From Crenobacter caeni (GTDB lineage Bacteria; Pseudomonadota; Gammaproteobacteria; Burkholderiales; Chromobacteriaceae), in NCBI RefSeq assembly GCF_010435965.1, contig NZ_JAAGAA010000011.1, positions 62,001 to 126,000 of the forward strand: a DNA stretch of 64,000 nt. Reading direction: 5' to 3'. The translations under genes and the position numbers were made by a program. Below the pieces are notes generated by a model. That model was given only the letters and a program-made list of their open reading frames with translations. It did no database searches and was not told the origin of the DNA. The number at the start of each line of letters is the position of its first letter. Within the stretch, counting starts at the first letter, position 1. Shown one piece after another: positions 8,395 to 17,485 of this stretch.

Positions 8395-11300
8395 AGCGCA
8401 CCGTGTAGCGGGTCTCGACGTCGACCGTGGTGCCCGCCTTCGCCTGCACCGACCAGCCCTTGGACAGCCGGTAGACGACCTTGACCGCCTGCGACGCGCT
8501 GGTGATGCCGTACTCGTAACCGAGGTACAGCGACTGCGTCAGCTGCCGCCCCAGCGTCACCACCTGCTCGGCCGGGCTGACCGTGCCGTTGGATAGCGTC
8601 TTCTCCTCGGTGCTGGTGAGGCCGATGTCGTCGAACAGGCCGATCTGGTCGTTGAGCGCGCCGGCGAGGAAGCTGCCGGCCGACGCGGCGAGCGCCGCGT
8701 TGTCCTGGCTGCCGCCACCGGTACCGCGGCCGAGCACCAGCCACGAGAAGCGCTCCTTCTCCGGCATCGGCTCGTCGCTGATCAGCGCGACCTTCGGGTA
8801 GAGCACCGACCCGGTTACCTCGACGCCGGCGCCGACCGGTGAGTTGCGGCGCAGCGCGCGGATGGCGAGGCCCGGGTTGTCCGGCGGCCCGTTGAACACG
8901 ATCTGCCCCTTGTCGATGTCGAGGTCCTGCCCGTACGCCTTGAAGCGGCCCTCCTCGGTATCGACCACGCCGAACACCGACAGCGGCGCGCCGGGTTTGG
9001 CGATCAGCCGCAACTGGCCGGTCAGCCCGGTGGTCAGCCCCTTGCCCGAAAAGCGCACCTTGTCGCCCAAATCGACGCCGACGTTCAGCGCGAACGGCAG
9101 CGTCGTCTCGCCGTCCTCTCGCTTGGGACGGCCGACGACGACCACGTCCGGCCCGAGCGCGGGCGCGCCAAGCTTGGGGAAGTCCAGCCGCGCGCGGTCG
9201 ACCTTGAGCATGCCGTCGACGCTGACCGCGTCCTCGCCCAGCGCGAGCGTGGTCTGCCCGGAGACGACCACCCGCATGCCGGGGCGGGACAGCGCGACGA
9301 AGCGGTTGAAGCGCACGGCGATGTCGGCGGTCGGCCGCGCGCCGGCGAGCGAAACGCTGCCGCTGGCGCTCACGCTGTCGTCGCGGCCAAAACTCAGGCG
9401 CTGCAGCGTCAGCGTGCGCCCGGCAAACACGGCGTCGAGCGTGCCGTCCTGCAAGGCGACGCCGGCCAGCCGGTCGGTGAAGGCGAGGTTCGCTGCGCGC
9501 AGGGGGCCGGAGAGTTGCGGCTCGCCGAGTGTGCCGGCAAGGTTCAGCGTCGCATCCAGCTTGCCTGCGACCCGCTGGCCGATGGCAAGCCAGGGCTGGG
9601 CGAGCGAAAGGTCGGGCAGCGCAAGCGCCACGCGCCCGGACAACGGGGACGCCGCACCGAACGCGCCGCCCAGCGCGCGCAGGTTTGCGTCACCCGATGC
9701 GCTGCCCAGCGCGCTTTGCAGCCGCGCGTTCAGCGCGGCACTGCCGCCGTCCAGCCGCAAGGCCGCCTCCAGCGCCGACAGGCCGAGCGGCCGCGTGCCG
9801 CCGCCCTTCAGCGGCAGGGTGACGTCGCCCGACTCGCGTACGAAGCGCACGCTGCCTTGCGGCAGGGCGCCCTGCCCGCGCAGCGACCATTCGCCGCCGA
9901 TGCTCAGGTCGGTCGCCACCGGCAGCTTGTCGACGAAGGGCTGCACGGCGTCGGCGCCCAAGCCGCGCACACTGCCCGCGCTATACCAGCCGTCGCTCCG
10001 GCGCCAGCCGCTGTTGTCCAGGCGCCAGTCGGCGCCCAGCGCCTGCCAGCGCCCGCCGCCCAGGCGTACCTCGTCGGCACCGGCGGTAAGCAAGACCGGC
10101 TGCAGCAGCACAAGCGACGGTGCGCCGTCCAGCTGCAGGCGCGAGAGCGTCCCCTGCCACAGGTAGGCGTCGGACAGGCCGCCCGCGAGGTTGGCCTGCA
10201 CCGCGTACGGCCGCTCGGCGAGCGAGAGCTTGCCGGTGAGCGCCAGCGTGTGCCGGCCGCGGGTGCCGGCCGCGGCGAGCGTCAGGGTTTCGACGCGGGC
10301 GTCGCCTGCACGCGCGCCGGCCACCTTCAGCGCGAGCTCGAACGGGGTGCCGGCGCCGCTGGCAAGCTCACCGCGCGCGGCAAGCGACGCCACCGACACC
10401 TCGCCCGGCAGGCGCAGGTCCGCCGCGTCGGCGCGCAGCGTAAAGAGCGGCGCGCGCGGCGTACCGGCAAGCTGCAGCGCGGCGTTGGCACGGCCGCCGA
10501 AGGCCGGGCCCAGCAGTTCGAGCTGGTCGGCGGCGAGCGTGAGCGAGAGCCGGTCGCCAGGCTCCCCCCACGCGCCGGTGGCCGAGAGGCGGTTGCCGCC
10601 GAGCGCGAGCCTCACGTCGACACCGTCCACCTCTACACCCTGCCAGCGCGCGCACGCATAGCCGGACAGCGGCGCGCCGGACAGCGTGCTCGGTGCGAGC
10701 GAAAACGCGAAGCGCCCGGCGCTGCCGTCGGCGAGCCGCGCGTCGACGTCGAGCTTGCCATCGATGCGCCCGGCCGGAAGGCTGGGCGACACCCTGGCCG
10801 GGTCGAACGCGGCGAGCGAGCCCTTGAGCGCGAGCGGCAGCTCGCCGGTGAGCCCCAGCCGGCCGCCGAGCGAGACGGATCCTGCGCCGGCTACAAGCGC
10901 GAGCGTCCGGATGTCGAGCGCGGCCGCGCCGCTGCGCTGCCACAGCGCCTCGCCGGTAAGACGGTTGCCGCCGGCAGCCAGTGCGAGCGAAAGCGTCGGT
11001 GCAAGCTTGGGGCCGGCGAGCCGCGCGTTGCCCGACACGGTCAGCGCCGGCGCAGCGGGTTCGATGCCCTTGAGCGCGAGCTGGTCGACGCCGACCCTGA
11101 GGTCGAAGGTGCGCGGGTTGAAGTCGCCGGCGAAGGTCAGCCGGCCGGACCCCAGGTCGGCGAACGCGTCCGACAGCACCAAGCGGTCGTCATCCACCCT
11201 GAACGCGGCGACCGCCAGCTTCAGCGGCAGCTTGCCCGCGGACACCGCGCCGGCGGCGGTGTTGATCAGCGACAGGCCACCCTGCAGCCCGTCGCCCTCG

Positions 11301-12205
11301 GGCTTGGCCTCGATCGCCAGCGAGATGCGCGCGGCGGGCGCGCCGGGCATGAGCCGCGCCGGGTCGACGCCGGCCATGCGCACGGTCAATGCGTCGACCT
11401 TGCGGAAGAGTACCGGCGCAAACGGCGCGAAGCGCCCGTCGACGTCGATCAACACGCCGGCAGAGACCGCGTTCGCCTTCAGCGTCGGTGCGACGAGCGT
11501 ACCGCCGACGTCGGTTTGCGCGCGCACCGAGTGGCCCTCGAGCTCGCCCTTGAGGTCGACGCGGCCGGACAGCGCAAACGGCGCGGCGCCACCCAGCGCG
11601 AGCGCGCCGGCCGCCTCGCCCCACGGCGCGACAAAGCGCTCGAGCGCGACCGTATGGAACCCCGACTGGTAGCGGTAGCTGCCGGCGATCTGCTGGAAGG
11701 TGAGTTTGGGGCCGGCGAGCACCACCGCATCAACCGACAGACGCGCCACCTCGACGTCCAGCGGCAGCGCAAGCGACGTCGGCGCCGCGGTGGGCTTGCC
11801 CGACGCGGGCGTGCGGTCGTCGACCAGCACGCTGCCCACGCTCAGGCGGTCGACCTTGAGTTCCCCCTGCCACAGCGCGCGCGGCTGCCAGGCCAACATG
11901 AGGCGGCTAACCTCAAAACGCTGGAGCGGCTGCTGCCAGCGCGCGTCCTCGAGCGTGAAGCCGCGCCACAGCGTACCCTCGACGCGGGCCACCGACAGCG
12001 CGCCACCGCTCGCGCGCGCCGCAAGCTGCCACAGCCGTGCGAAGCCGGCTTCGCTGCCGGTCAGCCACGCCAGTGACCCCACCAGCGACGCGAGCAAAGC
12101 CACGCCGGCGAGCAGGACGATACGCCAGCGCCTGCGTTTGGGCGGTCTGGCAGCGGGTTCGGTGGTCGGGGTGTCCCCCGGGGACGGCAGTGTCGGTTCG
12201 GTCAT
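8387..12205 (-). CDS. tamB: translocation and assembly module subunit TamB
   Basis: A 1272-residue envelope protein of the TamB/AsmA-like superfamily. One transmembrane anchor lies near residues 29-50 (IVLLAGVALLASLVGSLAWL), followed by a very long periplasmic beta-rich region. The C-terminal TamB domain ends in SKGWSVQAKAGTTVDVETRY and a terminal aromatic residue. With TamA it supports assembly of outer-membrane proteins, and TamB-like proteins are also implicated in phospholipid transport to the outer membrane. It starts 7 nt after tamA, so the two are one operon. Length is close to E. coli TamB (1259). Confidence 0.92.
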   Translation of the reverse strand: MTEPTLPSPGDTPTTEPAARPPKRRRWRIVLLAGVALLASLVGSLAWLTGSEAGFARLWQLAARASGGALSVARVEGTLWRGFTLEDARWQQPLQRFEVSRLMLAWQPRALWQGELKVDRLSVGSVLVDDRTPASGKPTAAPTSLALPLDVEVARLSVDAVVLAGPKLTFQQIAGSYRYQSGFHTVALERFVAPWGEAAGALALGGAAPFALSGRVDLKGELEGHSVRAQTDVGGTLVAPTLKANAVSAGVLIDVDGRFAPFAPVLFRKVDALTVRMAGVDPARLMPGAPAARISLAIEAKPEGDGLQGGLSLINTAAGAVSAGKLPLKLAVAAFRVDDDRLVLSDAFADLGSGRLTFAGDFNPRTFDLRVGVDQLALKGIEPAAPALTVSGNARLAGPKLAPTLSLALAAGGNRLTGEALWQRSGAAALDIRTLALVAGAGSVSLGGRLGLTGELPLALKGSLAAFDPARVSPSLPAGRIDGKLDVDARLADGSAGRFAFSLAPSTLSGAPLSGYACARWQGVEVDGVDVRLALGGNRLSATGAWGEPGDRLSLTLAADQLELLGPAFGGRANAALQLAGTPRAPLFTLRADAADLRLPGEVSVASLAARGELASGAGTPFELALKVAGARAGDARVETLTLAAAGTRGRHTLALTGKLSLAERPYAVQANLAGGLSDAYLWQGTLSRLQLDGAPSLVLLQPVLLTAGADEVRLGGGRWQALGADWRLDNSGWRRSDGWYSAGSVRGLGADAVQPFVDKLPVATDLSIGGEWSLRGQGALPQGSVRFVRESGDVTLPLKGGGTRPLGLSALEAALRLDGGSAALNARLQSALGSASGDANLRALGGAFGAASPLSGRVALALPDLSLAQPWLAIGQRVAGKLDATLNLAGTLGEPQLSGPLRAANLAFTDRLAGVALQDGTLDAVFAGRTLTLQRLSFGRDDSVSASGSVSLAGARPTADIAVRFNRFVALSRPGMRVVVSGQTTLALGEDAVSVDGMLKVDRARLDFPKLGAPALGPDVVVVGRPKREDGETTLPFALNVGVDLGDKVRFSGKGLTTGLTGQLRLIAKPGAPLSVFGVVDTEEGRFKAYGQDLDIDKGQIVFNGPPDNPGLAIRALRRNSPVGAGVEVTGSVLYPKVALISDEPMPEKERFSWLVLGRGTGGGSQDNAALAASAGSFLAGALNDQIGLFDDIGLTSTEEKTLSNGTVSPAEQVVTLGRQLTQSLYLGYEYGITSASQAVKVVYRLSKGWSVQAKAGTTVDVETRYTVRFD

Positions 12206-12212
12206 CGTCAGG

Positions 12213-13943
12213 TCAGAACGGCAGGCCCAGGCTCATGGTCCAGCGCCACTTTTGTTCGGATTCGCCGCGCGCGATATCGAAGGAGATCGGCGCGACCGGG
12301 CTCAGCCACTCGACGCCGAAGCCGTAGCTCTTTCTCGCGCGGTAGCTGTCCCAGCTGTCGGCGGCGTCGCCCAGGTCGTGGAACAGCGCGAGCCGCCAGC
12401 CCGGGCGCACGGTGAACATGTACTGCAGCGAGCCAGTCGCCAGCACGCGCCCGCCTTCGACCGCACCGCCCGGGCCGGCGACGCCGAGGCTCTCGTACTC
12501 GTAACCGCGCACGCTGCCGGCGCCGCCGGCGCGAAACAGCAGCGACGAAGGCACCGACGCCGTCTGCTGCGCCCACACTTCGCCCACGTCGCCGCGCATG
12601 AGCCAGGTGCCGGGAAAGAACGACGGCGACCAGTACAGCGCGGCACGCGCGCGGCCGCGCACGAAGGCGGTGTCCGACAGCGCGCTCCCGAGCGTGGACG
12701 ACAGGCGGCCGTCGAGCAGGTAGCCGTTGCGCGGGTCGAGCACGTCGTCGAGCTTGCGCTGCGTCCAGCCGACGGTCGCGAACACCGCCTGGTTGCGCTT
12801 GTCCTCGACGCCACCGACCGTCTCGCGGTCGAGCACGTATTCGACGCCGATGCGCGCCTCGATGTCGCCGCGCTGGCGCAGCCGCCACACGCCGCCCTCG
12901 ACCGAGTCGCGCTCGACGCCCTGCACCTCGCTCTTCTTCAGCGCGACGTTCGCGGTATGCGAGTAGCCGTCGCGGGTACGCGGCAGCGCGAGGCCGAAGT
13001 TCAGCGAGGACTCGTCGCGGTTCCAGTCGAACAGGATGGAGCCGACGTAACCGCGGCGGAAGATGTTGTAGTGTTCGTAGCCGATGCGCGTCCCCGGTCC
13101 CTGCTCGCTGTCCCACTTGAGGCCGAGCTCGGCCTTCTGGCGCGGCAACTCGACCACGCGCACCAGGATGGGCATGCGTCCGTCGGCAACCTCGTTTTTC
13201 AGCGGCACGACGATCGCCGACGAGAAGTGCGGGTCGGCCTCCAGCGCGCTCTGGAACGCGGTGAGCTTCTCCAGGCTGTACGCGCTGCCGCGCTGGAAGT
13301 CGGCCTGGCCGGTGACGACCTTCTCCGGGTAGCGCTTGAGGCCCTCGACGCGGATGCGGCCGAAGTCGACGTGCTCGCCGCTGTCGATGGTGACGGTCAG
13401 CGCCGCACCGTGGGTTGCCGGATCTATCTTCGCCTCGGCCGAGGCGATCTTCGCCAGCGGGTAGGCGCCGACCGCGATCAGCTGCAAAGCGAGCTTCTTG
13501 GCGTCGTCCCAGCCCTCCTGGGTGAACACCGCGCCGTCGGCGAGCGGCCACTGCCCGGACAGCTCGCCCTGCACGGCAGCGAGCGCGGCGGCGTCGCCGG
13601 CGATCGCGCCCTGGTAGTGCACCTGCCAGCGGTCGATACGCACCGGCTCACCGGGACGCACGTCGACGCGCACGCTGTCGCCGTCACGGCGCACCTGCAC
13701 CTCGGCGCCGAAATAGCCGGCAGTCTCCAGAAGACGCCTGGCCGCGGCCGGGGTCTCCTCGAGCAGCGCCGCGAGCGTGCCCTCGTCCATCTCCGGGTCC
13801 TTGGCAAGCGTGACGAGTTCGAGGTTGTCGGCGAGCAGCGGCTTCAACGCGTCCGGCGCTTCGATGTCGACGCGGTAGGACAGGGCGGCGTGGGCAGGGC
13901 CCGCCAGGCAGGCGAGCAGCAGGTAGAAGACTGGGCGGCGCAT
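12213..13943 (-). CDS. tamA: outer-membrane assembly factor TamA (Omp85 family)
   Basis: A 576-residue Omp85-family protein (E. coli TamA 577). A signal peptide (MRRPVFYLLLACLAGPAHA) is followed by three POTRA domains and a C-terminal 16-strand barrel. Barrel signatures include RAGGAGSVRGYEYESLG, close to the Omp85 loop-6 (V/I)RGY motif, and the terminal SLGLPF ending in an aromatic residue. It forms the outer-membrane half of the TAM complex with the adjacent tamB. BamA is excluded by length, only three POTRAs and the tamB neighbour. Confidence 0.93.
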   Translation of the reverse strand: MRRPVFYLLLACLAGPAHAALSYRVDIEAPDALKPLLADNLELVTLAKDPEMDEGTLAALLEETPAAARRLLETAGYFGAEVQVRRDGDSVRVDVRPGEPVRIDRWQVHYQGAIAGDAAALAAVQGELSGQWPLADGAVFTQEGWDDAKKLALQLIAVGAYPLAKIASAEAKIDPATHGAALTVTIDSGEHVDFGRIRVEGLKRYPEKVVTGQADFQRGSAYSLEKLTAFQSALEADPHFSSAIVVPLKNEVADGRMPILVRVVELPRQKAELGLKWDSEQGPGTRIGYEHYNIFRRGYVGSILFDWNRDESSLNFGLALPRTRDGYSHTANVALKKSEVQGVERDSVEGGVWRLRQRGDIEARIGVEYVLDRETVGGVEDKRNQAVFATVGWTQRKLDDVLDPRNGYLLDGRLSSTLGSALSDTAFVRGRARAALYWSPSFFPGTWLMRGDVGEVWAQQTASVPSSLLFRAGGAGSVRGYEYESLGVAGPGGAVEGGRVLATGSLQYMFTVRPGWRLALFHDLGDAADSWDSYRARKSYGFGVEWLSPVAPISFDIARGESEQKWRWTMSLGLPF

Positions 13944-14032
13944 ATCCCTAATGGTATAGGAAACCGCACAGGCACGTTACCGGCAGCATCCGTAAACCCA
14001 TGAAGCATAGGGCGTTCCTGCCGACCGCACGC

Positions 14033-14066
14033 AAAAACGGCCCGGGCCGGAAACCGGCGCGGGCCG
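14033..14066 (-). terminator. rho-independent terminator of aceE-aceF-lpdA
   Basis: On the minus strand a 13-bp GC-rich stem with one mismatch and a 3-nt loop is followed by TTTTT, 15 nt after the lpdA stop. Confidence 0.88.
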
Positions 14067-14081
14067 CTGGCACGCGGTGAC

Positions 14082-15818
14082 TTAGCGCTTCTTCTGCGGC
14101 GGCAGGTCGGTGCAATGGCCGTCAAATGCCTCGGCGGCCATGCCCAGGCTCTCGCCCAGCGTCGGGTGCGGGTGGATGGTCTTGCCGATGTCGTCCGGGT
14201 CGCAGCCCATCTCGATCGCCAGCGCGACTTCGCCGATCATGTCGCCGGCGTTGGGGCCGACGATGGCGCCGCCGACCACGCGGCGCGTCTCCTCGTCGAA
14301 CAACAGCTTGGAGAAGCCGTAGTCGCAGCCGTTGGCGATGGCACGGCCGGACGCCGCCCACGGGAACTTGCCGACGCCGACGCGGATGCCCTGCGCCTTC
14401 GCCTCGCGCTCGGTCAGGCCGACCCACGCCACTTCGGGCTCGGTGTACGCGACCGACGGGATCACCCGCGCGTCGAAGTAGCGCTTATGGCCGGCGGCCA
14501 CCTCGGCGGCGACGTGGCCCTCGTGCACGCCCTTGTGCGCGAGCATCGGTTGGCCGACGATGTCGCCGATCGCGAAGATGTGGCCGACGTTGGTGCGCTG
14601 CTGACGGTCGACCGCGATGAAACCGCGCTCGTCGACGGCGACCCCGGCGTTTTCGGCGCCGATCAGCTTGCCGTTCGGGCGGCGGCCGACCGCGACCAGC
14701 ACCAGGTCGTACTTCTGCTCGGACTCCGGCGCCTGCTCGCCCTCGAACTTGACCATCACGCCGTCCGGCCGGCAGGTGACGCCGACGGTGCGCGTACGCA
14801 GCATCACGCGGTCGAAACGGCGCGCGTTGCGCTTCTCCCACACCTTGACGAGGTCGGCGTCGGCGCCGGCCATCAGGGTGTCGGCCATCTCGACCACGTC
14901 GATGCGCGCGCCCAGCGCCGAGTACACGGTCGCCATCTCCAGGCCGATGATGCCGCCGCCGATAACCAGCATGCGCCCCGGCACCTCGCGCAGTTCCAGC
15001 GCGCCGGTCGAATCGACGATGCGCGGATCACTCGGCATGAAGGGCAAGGCAACCGGCTGGCTGCCGGCGGCGATGATCGCCTGCCTGAAGCGGATGACCC
15101 GGCGCTCACCGGTCTCGTCCTTGCCCTCGCCCGCGGTCAGGCTCACTTCCAGATGGTTGGCGTCGACGAAGCGGCCGTTGCCGCGCACCACTTCGACCGC
15201 GCGCGCCTTGGCCATGCCGGCAAGGCCGCCGGTCAGCTTGCCGACCACCTTTTCCTTGTGCGCGCGCAGTGCGGAAAGGTCGACCTGCGGCGCGCCGAAG
15301 GCGACGCCGCAGTCGGCGAAGTGGCTCGCCTCCTCGATCACCGCGGCGACGTGCAGCAGCGCCTTGGACGGGATGCAGCCCACGTTCAGGCAGACGCCGC
15401 CCAGCGTGCCGTAGCGCTCGACGATCACGGTCTTCAGCCCGAGGTCCGCCGCGCGGAACGCCGCGGAGTAACCGCCCGGCCCGCCGCCCAGCACCAGCAT
15501 GTCGCACTCGATATCGGCGTCTCCGGATGGCGCCGGTGCCGCTGCGGGTGCGGCGGCGGCCGGCTGCACCGGCTCGCCGGCGGCCTCGACCAGCGCGATC
15601 ACGTCGCCGGCCGACACCTTGTCGCCGACGGCGACCTTGAGCGCTCGCAGCACGCCGCCCGCCTCGGCCGGCACGTCCATGGTCGCCTTGTCGGTCTCCA
15701 GCATGATCAGGCTGTCGCCCGCGCCGATCGCGTCGCCCGGCGCGACAAACACCTCGATCACGCTGACGCCGGTGTGGCCGCCGATCTCGGGCACCTTAAG
15801 TTCAATCACTTTGCTCAT
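14082..15818 (-). CDS. lpdA: dihydrolipoyl dehydrogenase (E3) with N-terminal lipoyl domain
   Basis: The E3 component re-oxidises dihydrolipoamide and passes electrons to NAD+. This 578-residue protein begins with a lipoyl domain (about 1-78, lipoylated Lys in ETDKATMDV), an Ala/Pro linker, then the flavoprotein: FAD-binding LGGGPGGYSAAF, redox disulfide GGVCLNVGCIPSKAL, NAD-binding VIGGGIIGLEMA, and the C-terminal active site HPHPTLGES. The extra lipoyl domain is the form found in Neisseria and relatives and is absent from E. coli Lpd. It is the last gene of the pyruvate dehydrogenase operon, 10 nt after aceF. Confidence 0.96.
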   Translation of the reverse strand: MSKVIELKVPEIGGHTGVSVIEVFVAPGDAIGAGDSLIMLETDKATMDVPAEAGGVLRALKVAVGDKVSAGDVIALVEAAGEPVQPAAAAPAAAPAPSGDADIECDMLVLGGGPGGYSAAFRAADLGLKTVIVERYGTLGGVCLNVGCIPSKALLHVAAVIEEASHFADCGVAFGAPQVDLSALRAHKEKVVGKLTGGLAGMAKARAVEVVRGNGRFVDANHLEVSLTAGEGKDETGERRVIRFRQAIIAAGSQPVALPFMPSDPRIVDSTGALELREVPGRMLVIGGGIIGLEMATVYSALGARIDVVEMADTLMAGADADLVKVWEKRNARRFDRVMLRTRTVGVTCRPDGVMVKFEGEQAPESEQKYDLVLVAVGRRPNGKLIGAENAGVAVDERGFIAVDRQQRTNVGHIFAIGDIVGQPMLAHKGVHEGHVAAEVAAGHKRYFDARVIPSVAYTEPEVAWVGLTEREAKAQGIRVGVGKFPWAASGRAIANGCDYGFSKLLFDEETRRVVGGAIVGPNAGDMIGEVALAIEMGCDPDDIGKTIHPHPTLGESLGMAAEAFDGHCTDLPPQKKR

Positions 15819-15828
15819 GCGCGTCCCC

Positions 15829-17484
15829 TTACAGCATCAGCCGGCGGATGTCGGCCAGCACCTGCGCGAGGTAGCTGGTGAAGCGCGCGGCGGCGGCGCC
15901 GTCGATCACGCGGTGGTCGTAGGACAGGCTCAGCGGCAGCATCAGCCGCGGCGCGAAGGCCTGCCCGTCCCACTTGGGCTTGATCTCGCTCTTGGACACG
16001 CCGAGGATCGCCACCTCGGGCGCGTTGATGATGGGCGTGAACGCGGTGCCGCCGATGCCGCCCAGGCTCGAGATGCTGAAGCAGCCGCCCTGCATGTCGG
16101 TCGGCAACAATTTGCCGTCGCGCGCCTTCTTGGCGAGCAGCGAGGTCTCCTGCGCGATCTCGATCAGGCTCTTCTTGTCGGCGTCGCGCACCACCGGCAC
16201 CACCAGCCCGTTCGGCGTGTCGGCGGCGAAGCCGACGTGGTAGTACTCCTTGAGCACCAGTTGGTCGCCGTCGAGGCTGGCGTTGAATTGCGGGTACTTC
16301 TTCAGCGCGGCGACCACGGCCTTGACCAGGAAGGCGAGCGGGGTCAGCTTGACGCCGTCGGCCTTCAGCTCCTCGCCCATGCTCTTGCGGAACGCCTCCA
16401 TCTCGGTGATGTCCGCCTCGTCGAACTGCGTGACGTGCGGGATCATCACCCAGTTGCGCGCGAGGTTGGCGCCGGACAGCTTCTTGATGCGGGAGAGCGG
16501 CTCGGTCTTGATCGGGCCGAACTTGGCGAAGTCGACCTTGGGCCACGGCAACAGGTCGAGCCCGGCGCCGGACGGCGCGGCGGGTACGGCGGCCTGCGCG
16601 GGAGCGGCGAGCACCGCCTTGACCCACGCCTTGACGTCCTCGTCGGTGATCCGCCCCTTGCGGCCGGAGCCCGGCACGCGGCCGAGGTCCACCCCCAGTT
16701 CGCGCGCGAGCTTGCGCACCGACGGGCCGGCGTGCGCCTTCACGAAGCCGGCCTCGTCGACGGCGGCGGCCTTGACAGGCGCCGCCACCGGCGCGGCAGC
16801 TTGAGCGACGGGTGCTGCGGGCGCGGGGGTTGGGGCTGGGGCTGGGGCGGGCACGGCAGGCTGGGGCGCCGGCTGCGCGGCGCTGGCGCCGGCCACCGCC
16901 TCGACTACCGCGATCAGGTCGCCCTGCGCCACCTTGTCGCCGACCTTGACCGCGACTTCCAGCACGCGGCCGGCGGCCACCGCCGGCACGTCCATGGTCG
17001 CCTTGTCGGTCTCCAGCGTGATCAGCGTGTCGTCGAGCGCGACGACGGCGCCGGGCGCGATGGCGACCTCGATCACGTCGACGCCGGCGTGGCCGCCGAT
17101 GTCGGGCACGCGCAGTTCGACACGGCCGGTAGCCGCAACGGGCGCCTGAGCCGCGACGGGTACTGCCGCCGGTGCAGGTGCCGGTGCAGCTTCAGCCTGT
17201 ACGGCCGCTGCCGGCTTGGCGGCAGCCGGAGCGGCCACCGCGCCGGTGACTTCAAGCAGCGCGATCACGTCGCCCTGCGACACCTTGCCGCCGACCGCGA
17301 CGCGCACTTCGCGCACCACGCCTGCCTTGTCGGCCGGCACTTCCATGGTCGCCTTGTCGGTCTCCAGCGTCAGCAGGCTGTCGTCGACAGCGACGGTGTC
17401 GCCCGGCTTGATAAACACTTCGATCACGTCGACGCCGTCATGGCCGCCGATATCGGGCACTTTCAGTTCGATCATCTCGCTCAT
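15829..17484 (-). CDS. aceF: pyruvate dehydrogenase E2, dihydrolipoamide acetyltransferase
   Basis: E2 transfers acetyl groups from E1 to CoA and forms the core of the complex. The 551 residues contain two lipoyl domains (about 1-76 and 115-190, each with a DKATM(E/D)VP lipoylation site), Ala/Pro-rich linkers, and a peripheral-subunit binding domain (GPSVRKLARELGVDLGRVPG). The catalytic domain ends in SLSYDHRVIDGAAAARF with the His/Asp pair. Two lipoyl domains contrast with three in E. coli. The start at 17484 is one base beyond the aceE stop (TGAAATG), implying translational coupling. Confidence 0.96.
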   Translation of the reverse strand: MSEMIELKVPDIGGHDGVDVIEVFIKPGDTVAVDDSLLTLETDKATMEVPADKAGVVREVRVAVGGKVSQGDVIALLEVTGAVAAPAAAKPAAAVQAEAAPAPAPAAVPVAAQAPVAATGRVELRVPDIGGHAGVDVIEVAIAPGAVVALDDTLITLETDKATMDVPAVAAGRVLEVAVKVGDKVAQGDLIAVVEAVAGASAAQPAPQPAVPAPAPAPTPAPAAPVAQAAAPVAAPVKAAAVDEAGFVKAHAGPSVRKLARELGVDLGRVPGSGRKGRITDEDVKAWVKAVLAAPAQAAVPAAPSGAGLDLLPWPKVDFAKFGPIKTEPLSRIKKLSGANLARNWVMIPHVTQFDEADITEMEAFRKSMGEELKADGVKLTPLAFLVKAVVAALKKYPQFNASLDGDQLVLKEYYHVGFAADTPNGLVVPVVRDADKKSLIEIAQETSLLAKKARDGKLLPTDMQGGCFSISSLGGIGGTAFTPIINAPEVAILGVSKSEIKPKWDGQAFAPRLMLPLSLSYDHRVIDGAAAARFTSYLAQVLADIRRLML

Positions 17485-17485
17485 T

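Noticed and set aside
9515-12076. 853-codon plus-strand frame opposite tamB
   Set aside because: Arg/Gly/Ala-rich shadow sequence with no domain; tamB on the other strand is a full-length family member in an operon with tamA.
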